Of a stretch of DNA of 64,000 nucleotides, positions 55,478 to 63,155 are shown piece by piece. The stretch comes from Hyphomicrobiaceae bacterium. GTDB taxonomy: Bacteria > Pseudomonadota > Alphaproteobacteria > Rhizobiales > Hyphomicrobiaceae. The translations under genes were made by a program, and so were the position numbers. How positions within the stretch are numbered: the first letter of the stretch is position 1; every line of letters starts with the position of its first letter. The stretch is from assembly GCA_022844275.1 (NCBI GenBank), contig JALHMB010000005.1, positions 496,001 through 560,000 on the forward strand. Direction: 5' to 3'. A model generated the notes under the pieces. The model saw only the letters and a list, made by a program, of their open reading frames with translations. It searched no databases and had not been told where the DNA came from.

Positions 55478-57190
55478 ATGTCCGACCGTGTTGAAGCCGG
55501 AGGTTTCTCCGTCCGTGCCATTCCCGGCACCCGCACCGTACTCCTCGCCATGGACGCTGAGCGGGAGGCCCGCCGTGGCCTGCTGGGGTTTTCGATCGGG
55601 AAGCGCGGCAAAGCAGGCTCGATCGCCTGGCAGCGCGGTTTCAAGTTCTTCGAGCAACTCGTTCCGTCTCCTCAGCCCGGAGAGCGCCGGTCGATGCTCG
55701 AGCATCCCTGGCAGAGCTTCCTGTGGGGCGACTATTCGGCGACACCTGGCGGCAGCGTGACCTACGTCGTGCGGCCCATGCGTGGGACACCTGCCGCGCC
55801 CGAGTACGGTCCCGATATCGAGATCCCTGTGCGCCTGCAGACTCCAGAGACCGGTGATCAGGGGCTATACTTCAACCGCGGTGCGATACCCAGCCAGGCT
55901 TTTGCCGAGCTGTTCGGCAATGTCGGCCCGACCGAGGAGGAGCAGGACGATCCCACCAACGACAAGGTCGAATGGCTGTCGCGCGGCTTGCTCGAAGGGG
56001 CACTGGCGTTCATCGGTCAGGCCAATGGCGCCCGTTTTCAATTGCTGGTGGGAGCCTACGAGTTCCAGTATCGGCCGATCCTGGAGGCCTTGAAGATTGC
56101 CGCCGGCAGCGGCGCCAAAGTCCACATCGTCTACGACGGCGGCGACCGCCAGCGCGACGAGACGATCAAGCCCACCGATATCAGCTCCGCCAATGCGGCG
56201 GCGATCGAGGCCATCGGCCTCCACCGCGCGCGCAACGTCAAACTGTTTGCCCGCACGCGCTATTCATCGATTACGCATAACAAGTTCATCGTGCTGCTCG
56301 AGGGCGGCGCCCCGATACAGGTCTGGACAGGATCCACCAACTTCACGCGGTCGGGATTTCTCGGCCAGAGCAACGTCGCCCACGTCGTTAGGGTGCCGGA
56401 AGTCGCGAGCGCCTATGCGCGCTATTGGGAGCTGCTGGCGACCGATCCGCCGTCGCGATCGTTCAAGACCGAGGTGATGGCGCTGTCGCCGGCGCCGCCG
56501 GCTGGGCCCGGCGCCGACTATACGACGATCTTCTCGCCGCGCCGCGCCGGCATGATGGCGTGGTACGCCGACCGGGTGGGGGAGGCGCGCTCAACGGTCA
56601 TGTACACGGCCGCCTTTGGCATTGATAAGCAGCTGGCTGCGAAATTCGCCGACGACCGCGATTTCCTGCGCTTTGTGCTGATGGAGCGCCGTGACCGCAA
56701 TGCCGATGAGCAGGCGCTGCTCGAGCGCGATCGCGATACGGCCATCGCGCTGGGAGAGAAGCTCAACCGCGACACGATCCGCTTAAAGATCGAGGGCCAT
56801 GCTCTCGACGAGTGGTTCGCGCGCGAGGAGCATTTCCGCACCAGAGGCAACATCTTCTACATCCACACCAAATACATGCTGATCGACGCGCTCGGCAACG
56901 ACCCGCTGATTTTCACGGGATCGGCCAACTTCTCGGACAACTCGGTCGAATCCAATGACGAGAACATGCTGCTGCTGCAGGGCGAGGCCGCACGTCAGGT
57001 GGCGCCGATCTATGTCAATGAGTTCTCGCGCCTGTTCAACCATCTCTACTTCCGCACCATTGCCGTAAAGCTCGCGAAAGCCGGCACGGCGCGAACCGAT
57101 ATCGCCTTTCTCGAGCCGAACGATACCTGGGTGAGAAGTCATTTCCGGAGCGGCTCGCTTCACGACAAGCGCCGGCGCCTGTTTCGCTGA
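55478..57190 (+). CDS. Phospholipase D-like domain protein, likely nuclease
   Basis: A 570-residue protein. An N-terminal domain (about 1-150), with GTRTVLLAMDAEREARRGLLGF, precedes two PLD-type half sites. The second is a full HKD motif (His463, Lys465, Asp470) followed by GSANFS; the first has His267 and Lys269 with GSTNFT, but Leu274 stands where Asp is usual. The two histidines needed for catalysis are therefore present. No signal peptide. PLD-fold proteins include nucleases (Nuc, restriction BfiI) as well as lipases. Its partner gene starts 18 nt downstream, so the two form a unit. Confidence 0.85.
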   Translation: MSDRVEAGGFSVRAIPGTRTVLLAMDAEREARRGLLGFSIGKRGKAGSIAWQRGFKFFEQLVPSPQPGERRSMLEHPWQSFLWGDYSATPGGSVTYVVRPMRGTPAAPEYGPDIEIPVRLQTPETGDQGLYFNRGAIPSQAFAELFGNVGPTEEEQDDPTNDKVEWLSRGLLEGALAFIGQANGARFQLLVGAYEFQYRPILEALKIAAGSGAKVHIVYDGGDRQRDETIKPTDISSANAAAIEAIGLHRARNVKLFARTRYSSITHNKFIVLLEGGAPIQVWTGSTNFTRSGFLGQSNVAHVVRVPEVASAYARYWELLATDPPSRSFKTEVMALSPAPPAGPGADYTTIFSPRRAGMMAWYADRVGEARSTVMYTAAFGIDKQLAAKFADDRDFLRFVLMERRDRNADEQALLERDRDTAIALGEKLNRDTIRLKIEGHALDEWFAREEHFRTRGNIFYIHTKYMLIDALGNDPLIFTGSANFSDNSVESNDENMLLLQGEAARQVAPIYVNEFSRLFNHLYFRTIAVKLAKAGTARTDIAFLEPNDTWVRSHFRSGSLHDKRRRLFR

Positions 57191-57208
57191 CCGGCTGGAG
57201 AGTGCTGA

Positions 57209-57991
57209 ATGCACTGGATTCGTGGCTTATACTTTTTGCTGTTCGTGGTGGCCTGTGCGCTGACAGCCTATGTCACCTATCTGGGCGTGCTTATCCGGGA
57301 GACCGACGGTCAGCCGCTTAGGGAACTGCTACAGCCGCTCGCAGTGGCGCTGGTTGGCTTGCTCGGCGTTGGCGGCGTGGTGCTGCAGCTGCAATCGGCC
57401 GCCATGAGGGAACGGGCACAACATGAGAAGGCGCAAGAGAACGTAACCGCTGCGGTGCGGGCCGAGATGAAGTCGATCATGACCATCATCAGCAAGGCCA
57501 GCATCCCCGAGCAGTTTGCGGTGCGCTTCGTTTATCCAGAAGGAAAGTTCCTCTGGGCCGACGCCGCCAGAAAGGAAGACTACCTCACCGTCTACAAGGC
57601 GCTCTCCGGGCAATTCGGATTGATCAAGGCATCTGATAAATGTGATGCGGCGGCCACTATTGGCAACGTTGTCGATTTCTATAACTATTTCAAAGCGGCG
57701 CGCGACGCGACGGCGCCGCTGCAGGAAACGCCCGACAACGATACGGTGCAACAGGCGAGTAAGGCGGTCGTGCTACTGCTTCAACGCATGTACGCAGCGG
57801 CAGAGGCGATTGATGTTTCGGATGTAGATTTCGCCCGCTCGCGCCGGGTAATGGATGCGTTCGTGAAATTGGTCGACGCCAATCCCAACAGCAGAAATAG
57901 CGAACTTGCTCAGTTGTGGGCCAGCGATGCGGCCTTTTCGGCAATTCCGAAGCCTCTCTTCCCTGATGGCAAGGGCACTCCGTCGCGGTGA
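57209..57991 (+). CDS. Two-TM protein of unknown function, partner of the PLD gene
   Basis: A 260-residue protein with two helices near the N-terminus (about 5-30, GLYFLLFVVACALTAYVTY; about 43-63, LAVALVGLLGVGGVVLQL), then a long mainly helical cytosolic part (about 65-260) of no recognised family. It lies 18 nt after the PLD stop. A membrane anchor paired with a soluble nuclease is a recurring design in anti-phage modules, but that role is inference. The last 82 nt overlap the AlpA-like gene on the opposite strand. Confidence 0.78.
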   Translation: MHWIRGLYFLLFVVACALTAYVTYLGVLIRETDGQPLRELLQPLAVALVGLLGVGGVVLQLQSAAMRERAQHEKAQENVTAAVRAEMKSIMTIISKASIPEQFAVRFVYPEGKFLWADAARKEDYLTVYKALSGQFGLIKASDKCDAAATIGNVVDFYNYFKAARDATAPLQETPDNDTVQQASKAVVLLLQRMYAAAEAIDVSDVDFARSRRVMDAFVKLVDANPNSRNSELAQLWASDAAFSAIPKPLFPDGKGTPSR

Positions 57992-58248
57992 CCCGGCGAC
58001 GTCCGTTGCCGAGTGTGAAGCGGACGCGCGCTGTTGGTGCGCCAGCCGACGCATTTGACCCCTGACCAGCCATCGAGGTCGGCCGGCCGATAAAGCACAC
58101 GTGAGCGGGTACCGGCGCCGGCCTTGAGATAGCGGGGACCGGTGCCTTCAACGCGCATCCGCTCGAGGGTGCGGATAGAGATGCGCAGGATGTCGGCGGC
58201 TTCCTGGCCGTTGAGATAGGGCTTGGGCAGGGCGGGAGAATTGAGCAC
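57910..58248 (-). CDS. AlpA/excisionase-like HTH protein
   Basis: A 112-residue frame whose first 62 residues are a clear HTH_17-type domain (YLNGQEAADILRISIRTLERM, then GPRYLKAGAGTRSRVLYRPADLDGW). The remaining 50 residues run antisense to the end of the TM gene and are unlike the usual short tail of such proteins, so the 3' part may be frameshifted or fused. It starts at GTG 58248, with AGGA 4 nt upstream. Typical of integrative elements, where it regulates excision or transfer. Confidence 0.7.
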   Translation of the reverse strand: MLNSPALPKPYLNGQEAADILRISIRTLERMRVEGTGPRYLKAGAGTRSRVLYRPADLDGWSGVKCVGWRTNSARPLHTRQRTSPGHRDGVPLPSGKRGFGIAEKAASLAHN

Positions 58249-58511
58249 CGAATCCTGTTGGGTGATGTGAGGTTGATGTGCAAAGGATGGGGCACCGGCG
58301 CATCAAAAGGAATTTGAAATACGTTGCTGCAAGCAGTTTCAAACCGGCAACGACACGCCACGCATTGCAAAGCATTGCTCCACGCTTTCAGAGCATCCGG
58401 TCGCGGTCGTCACGTTGCTGCAACGTCATTGGAAAGCGGCCAGGGGATTGCCGCGCGTTGCGCCGGTCGCTCCGTAAAAAGGGATCGCGCGGCCGCCCTT
58501 TCCCGTCCCTG

Positions 58512-59068
58512 TCAATGGCGAGAGAGATGTTCAAAGCCCCAGGGTGCATCCGCGTATCCGGGCAGATAAAGGCTCGCGCGCTCGCGGCTTGTGAACCGGC
58601 GTGCAATTTTGACCCCTCTGATGGGGTGATCGGCGCGCAATTTTGACCCCCGTATTGCGCGCCGATTGACACGCGGATGTTGCGCGTCACGCCAGCGGCA
58701 CAGCTTCGCCCATAGTCCGGCGTCCCGGCGCATTGATAGTCATAGAAGTGTGTGGCCTTGATGATGGCAACACCTGCGCCAGATGCCGTCATGAGGCCTC
58801 GGGGATCGGGGCTGAAGCAAAAGTCGTCCAGATAGCTCGCAGCGCATCGGAAGCGACGATCCGGCGGGGGATTGTCGCCGTAGCAGTACGCGGAGGGGCG
58901 CAGGTTTTCGCGTACCAGTTCACGCCCGAACTCATAGGCATGTTCGATCGTGGCGGCGGTGACGATCACACAAGAGGGAGCCCAAGGAGATGGCAGAGCC
59001 AGACGCTGCGTCCTCGCGAACGACACGAGCACGTTGATATCGGCGTAGCTGACGAGGCGTGCGGACAT
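58512..59068 (-). pseudogene. Hypothetical protein gene disrupted by an 82-bp MITE-like insertion
   Basis: A frame starts at ATG 59068 (MSARLVSYADINVLVSFART) and reads through IEHAYEFGRELVRENLR and IIKATHFYDYQCAGTPD to VTRNIR. There it is interrupted by the insertion at 58590-58671, beyond which the ending LPGYADAPWGFEH lies in another frame. Removing the 82-bp element plus one 7-bp target copy (89 bp) rejoins VTRNIR with ERASLYLPGYADAPWGFEH and gives an intact 155-residue protein. As it stands, translation runs on to a stop at 58388. The family, known to me only as hypothetical proteins of mobile elements, has no assigned function. Confidence 0.78.
58590..58671. mobile_element. 82-bp MITE-like element, IS21-type end remnant
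   Basis: Bounded by imperfect terminal inverted repeats TGTGAACCGGCGTGCAAT (58590-58607) and TGTCAATCGGCGCGCAAT (minus strand, 58671-58654), 15 of 18 identical. Flanked by a 7-bp target duplication with one mismatch, CGCGGCT and CGCGGAT. Inside, a 20-bp direct repeat (CGGCGNGCAATTTTGACCCC at 58597-58616 and 58631-58650). GGGGTCAAAATTG repeats of this kind are known at the ends of IS21-family elements. It codes for no transposase. Confidence 0.8.
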
Positions 59069-59416
59069 GAGTGACGCTTGCACGGCTGGAGAGCCGAAAC
59101 TATTGCGGCCGGTCGGCAGGAGTGGGGCCAAACAGAGTCGAGCAGCGGAATGGGCCGACCAGCCGGATGGGGTTCTCAAAAGACCGACAGCGGCCGACGG
59201 CGATGTCGTCTTTATTTCCGCAGGCTGGAAGATAGTGCCCAATCGCTTATCAATTTTTCTCGGCCGCTGCGGTCCTATTATTTCGTTGCAGACATCGGGG
59301 TCGTCGCATTTCAGGGTTCCCCCGACAGGGACAAATCGATGCCGGGGGATAGGCTGCGGATCGACCTTGCATGTCTTGAGCCGATCTCGATGATCAGAGT
59401 TTTTTGGGGGATAGAC

Positions 59417-62400
59417 ATGCAACTCATCGAGAAGGGGCCGGACATACCGGAGCGCCTGCTTCAGGCGCATGAGGAAGGCCACGTCGTGTTCTTTTGCGGT
59501 GCAGGCATTTCCTATCCCGCCGGTCTGCCGGGATTCCATACGCTGGTGACCCGCATTCGTGACGAGCTGGGGCTGGTGTTCTCAGGTCCTGTCGCCGCGG
59601 CCTTCAAACACGGTCAGTACGACGCGACCATTGGATTGATCGAGCGCGACTTGAACAATGGCCGGGAGGTGATCCGCCGCAAGGTGGCGGAAATTCTGAC
59701 GCCGAATCTCGACTTGCCGAACGCAACCGCCACGCACGAGGCGCTGCTGACTTTGTCGCGAACAGGAGACCAAAGGCAACGTCTCATAACAACCAACTTC
59801 GATCGGATGTTCGAGACAGTGAGACATGCGGAAGAACTGGCGTTTCCCACGTTTGAAGCACCGTTGCTGCCAGTGCCGAAAAAAAGATGGGACGGCGTGG
59901 TCTATTTGCACGGTTTACTCCCGGAGCGGCCGACGGCGGGAGACCTGAACAAGCTGGTGCTGTCGAGTGGGGATTTCGGGCTTGCCTACCTCACCGAGCG
60001 GTGGGCGTCCCGCTTCGTGGGCGAGCTGTTCCGATCGCACGTTGTCTGCTTCGTCGGATACAGCATCAACGATCCGGTGCTGCGCTACATGATGGACGCG
60101 CTGGCCGCCGATCGTCTGCTGGGTGAGGCGCCGCCGGAGGTATTTGCGTTCGGCAGTTACATCAAGAGCGAGAATGGGCGAGCCGCGGCAGATGCCGAAT
60201 GGCGGGCAAAGAGTGTGACGCCAATCCTCTACCGCGAATACAAGCGGCACCACTATCTGCATGAAACGCTCAGAAGGTGGGGCAAGCTCTACCGCGACGG
60301 CGTGCTGGGCACAGAGAGCATCGTCAGCAGGTACGCCGCGATCAAACCGGTAAGCAGTACCGAGGAGGATGATTTTGTCGGCCGGATGCTCTGGGCGCTG
60401 AGCCACCGGAGCGGGTTGCCCGCAAAACGATTTGCGGAGTTCGAGCCGCTGCCATCGCTCGATTGGCTCGAGCCGATGATGAAGGAACGGTACGGGCATA
60501 CGGACCTGGATCGCTTCGGCGTCAGGGCAGAGGAGAAGGAAGACAAGGAACTGGCCTTCACTCTCTTGTCGCGGCCATCTCCCTACAGACTCGCCGCGCG
60601 CATGAGGCCGGTGGGGCATTCCGGGCAGGCAGAAGGCCGACTGGACCCCTCGATGGAGTGGCTTGGACACTGGCTGGCGCGGCATGCGGACAACCCGGCT
60701 TTGCTGCATTGGGTCGTCGGGCATGGCCCGCGGCTGCACAGCGCGTTCGTCTGGCGTATCGAGCGGGCGCTCGAGAGAGGCGGCATTCGGCCGGAGATGG
60801 TGCGACTGTGGAGGCTGGTGCTATCCGGCCGTCTTCATGACGGCACGCGGTTTCATGATTTGTTCGGCTGGGCTGAGCGACTCGGCAAAGAGGGCTATTC
60901 CGCCGGACTGCGGATGGAGCTGGTCAGGCTCCTGGCTCCGCGCGTTCAGCTGCGGCGACCATTGCGTCTTGGCGCCCAAGCGCCGGACGGAGAAGCAAGG
61001 GCAGACGCACGGGTCCGCGACCTTGTGAGTTGGGAGATCATGCTCGGCAATGATTTCAGCCGTGATGCGCTCGAGCGTCTCGCGGAACGGGAAGCCTGGC
61101 GGACGACGCTGCGAGAGATGCTGCCCCATTTGACTGGCCTGCTGCGTGACGTGCTGGACCTGATGCGAGAGCTGGACGGCGCCACTGATCTCAGTGACCT
61201 GAGTTACGTTGCGCAGCCGTCGATCACACCGCATGAGCAGAACCGAGGGTTTCGGGACTGGACGTATCTGATCGATCTGGCGCGCGATGCTTGGAGCGCG
61301 ACTGCGGAGGTCTCACCTGCGCTGGCACGGGGGGAGCTGCAGCGCTGGTTGAGCCTGCCCTATCCGCTTTTCAGGCGACTGGCCTTCTTCGCAGCGACGC
61401 ACCGGAACATCCTCGCGCCATCAGAAGCGCTCGAAATACTGCTCGAAGCGCCGCTGTGGCTGTGGTCAACTGAGACGCAGCGGGAAGCGATCCGGCTACT
61501 CGTGTCCATTGCACCGGATCTATCCGAGGCAGAGGCGACGAGGCTCCAGGATGTGATCCTTGAGGGGCCCGACCGCCAGATGTTCCGGGATGACGCGGCG
61601 CCCGAGCAAGTCGAGCGGGCGGTCGATCGGGAGATCTGGCTAAGGCTTCTGCGACTTCGCGACGCCGGCGCATCGTTGACGTTGGCCGCGCAGGCCCGAC
61701 TAGCGCAGAACGAGGCGCGCTATCCGCTGTGGCGCCTGGCGGAAGGCGATCGGAACGACTTCCCCTTCTGGATGGGGGATGGGGCGGATTGGGGAACGTT
61801 CACACAAACGCCTGTAGATCTGCGCGAACTCATCGACTGGCTGCGCGCCAATCCGGAAACACGGGACTTCGACAAGGACGACTGGCAGGAGCGCTGCCAG
61901 AAAAGCTTTCCTCGCGCCGCGACGGCGCTGCTGGTACTCGCGCGCGAGGGTCATTGGCCACTAGGTCGCTGGCGCACGGCGCTTCAGGTCTGGTCTGAAG
62001 CCCCTTTGCTCACTTTGTCTTGGCGATGGTTTGCGAGACTTCTTGCGGAGGCGCCGGACGCGTTCGTGGTGGGCGGTAGCGACCAAATTGCATGGTGGCT
62101 TGAGATGCAGGCCAAGTCGTTCGCGGGCCGCGAAGCGGCGTTCCTGCAGCTTGTCGACAGGCTGCTGTGGCTTCACCGCGAAGATGAATCGGAAATGCGC
62201 GACGACATCGTTGGCCAGGCCATCAATCATCCGATCGGTCATGCGGTGCAGGCGCTCTTTAGCTGGTGGTATCGCGGCAAGCTTAGGGACGGTCAGGGGT
62301 TGGCACCCGAGATCGCAGGTCGAATAGGCCAGATCGGCGATACGGCGGTGCGCAGTTTCCGCCTTGGTCGAGTCCTGCTGGGTGCCAACGTCATCGCCCT

Positions 62401-63148
62401 GTACCGGGTTGATCCGGATTGGACACGGCGGCACGTGCTGCCGCTGTTCGATTGGAATCGGTCTGCCGAGGAACCACCTGCCATTTGGAAGGGGTTTCTG
62501 TGGTCTCCGCGGCTGCACGCGCCGCTAATTGCGGAGATCAAGGCGCAGTTTCTGGCGACGGCGCAGCACGCAACCGCGCTTGCCGTGCACGGGGAGCAAT
62601 ATGCGAGCTTGCTGACCTACGTCGGCCTGGAAGCTGCGGAGATGATGACGCGAATAGAAATGCGGGCAGCTTTGGTCTCCCTTGGGGAGGAAGGTTTGGC
62701 CCGGGTGGCGCGTACTCTGGCCGAAGCAACGGAAGGAGCGGGGGAGCAACGGTCTGACTACTGGTCCAACCGCGTGTGGCCGTTCATCGAGAGGAATTGG
62801 CCCCGAGATGCGGCATTGCGAACACGGGAGATTTCCGAGCAGTTCGCAAGAATCTGTGTTGCAAGCGGCGCGGCATTTCCCGAGGCGTTTGAGCGATTGC
62901 GCGATTGGTTGCAGCCTTCAGCAGGGCAAGACATGCTGCCCTATCGGCTCTCGGAGTCGGGCCTTTGCGCTACTCATCCCGAAACGGCGCTGGCGCTGCT
63001 GAGCACTGTCATCAGCGACGATGCGCAGTGGGCTCCTCATAAGCTACGGGACTGTCTCGATCAGATTCGGCAGGCCGATGGCGCGCTACCGGTTGATCCG
63101 CGGTATCAGCGGCTGGATCAACTGCTGAGGCGTCACGGAAGGGACTGA
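59417..63148 (+). CDS. SIR2-domain protein, anti-phage sirtuin type
   Basis: A 1243-residue protein with an N-terminal SIR2 domain (about 20-260): NAD-binding FFCGAGISYPAG (26-37), TTNFD near 124 with the conserved Asn, the catalytic His in YLHG near 168, and CFVGYSINDPVLRYM. The large C-terminal part (about 300-1243) is mostly helical, rich in Trp and Arg/Glu, with no recognised domain, as in Dsr-type defence sirtuins, which bind a phage protein there and then degrade NAD+. It starts at ATG 59417 with GGGGGA about 6 nt upstream. An upstream frame from 59078 is low-complexity and rejected. It is convergent with hipA. Confidence 0.85.
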   Translation: MQLIEKGPDIPERLLQAHEEGHVVFFCGAGISYPAGLPGFHTLVTRIRDELGLVFSGPVAAAFKHGQYDATIGLIERDLNNGREVIRRKVAEILTPNLDLPNATATHEALLTLSRTGDQRQRLITTNFDRMFETVRHAEELAFPTFEAPLLPVPKKRWDGVVYLHGLLPERPTAGDLNKLVLSSGDFGLAYLTERWASRFVGELFRSHVVCFVGYSINDPVLRYMMDALAADRLLGEAPPEVFAFGSYIKSENGRAAADAEWRAKSVTPILYREYKRHHYLHETLRRWGKLYRDGVLGTESIVSRYAAIKPVSSTEEDDFVGRMLWALSHRSGLPAKRFAEFEPLPSLDWLEPMMKERYGHTDLDRFGVRAEEKEDKELAFTLLSRPSPYRLAARMRPVGHSGQAEGRLDPSMEWLGHWLARHADNPALLHWVVGHGPRLHSAFVWRIERALERGGIRPEMVRLWRLVLSGRLHDGTRFHDLFGWAERLGKEGYSAGLRMELVRLLAPRVQLRRPLRLGAQAPDGEARADARVRDLVSWEIMLGNDFSRDALERLAEREAWRTTLREMLPHLTGLLRDVLDLMRELDGATDLSDLSYVAQPSITPHEQNRGFRDWTYLIDLARDAWSATAEVSPALARGELQRWLSLPYPLFRRLAFFAATHRNILAPSEALEILLEAPLWLWSTETQREAIRLLVSIAPDLSEAEATRLQDVILEGPDRQMFRDDAAPEQVERAVDREIWLRLLRLRDAGASLTLAAQARLAQNEARYPLWRLAEGDRNDFPFWMGDGADWGTFTQTPVDLRELIDWLRANPETRDFDKDDWQERCQKSFPRAATALLVLAREGHWPLGRWRTALQVWSEAPLLTLSWRWFARLLAEAPDAFVVGGSDQIAWWLEMQAKSFAGREAAFLQLVDRLLWLHREDESEMRDDIVGQAINHPIGHAVQALFSWWYRGKLRDGQGLAPEIAGRIGQIGDTAVRSFRLGRVLLGANVIALYRVDPDWTRRHVLPLFDWNRSAEEPPAIWKGFLWSPRLHAPLIAEIKAQFLATAQHATALAVHGEQYASLLTYVGLEAAEMMTRIEMRAALVSLGEEGLARVARTLAEATEGAGEQRSDYWSNRVWPFIERNWPRDAALRTREISEQFARICVASGAAFPEAFERLRDWLQPSAGQDMLPYRLSESGLCATHPETALALLSTVISDDAQWAPHKLRDCLDQIRQADGALPVDPRYQRLDQLLRRHGRD

Positions 63149-63155
63149 CGCATCG

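Noticed and set aside
54949-55644. Minus-strand frame of about 230 codons at the start of the island
   Set aside because: Its 5' part is antisense to the PLD gene and the rest has biased composition without recognised family; kept only as a note.
58388-58511. Continuation of the disrupted gene to a stop at 58388 as a genuine 226-residue protein
   Set aside because: The extra residues are coded by the inserted element and by out-of-frame sequence; removing 89 bp gives a coherent ending.
59078-59416. N-terminal extension of the SIR2 gene to 59078
   Set aside because: The 113 extra residues are low-complexity and basic, overlap the divergent start region and lack a ribosome site; ATG 59417 is preceded by GGGGGA.
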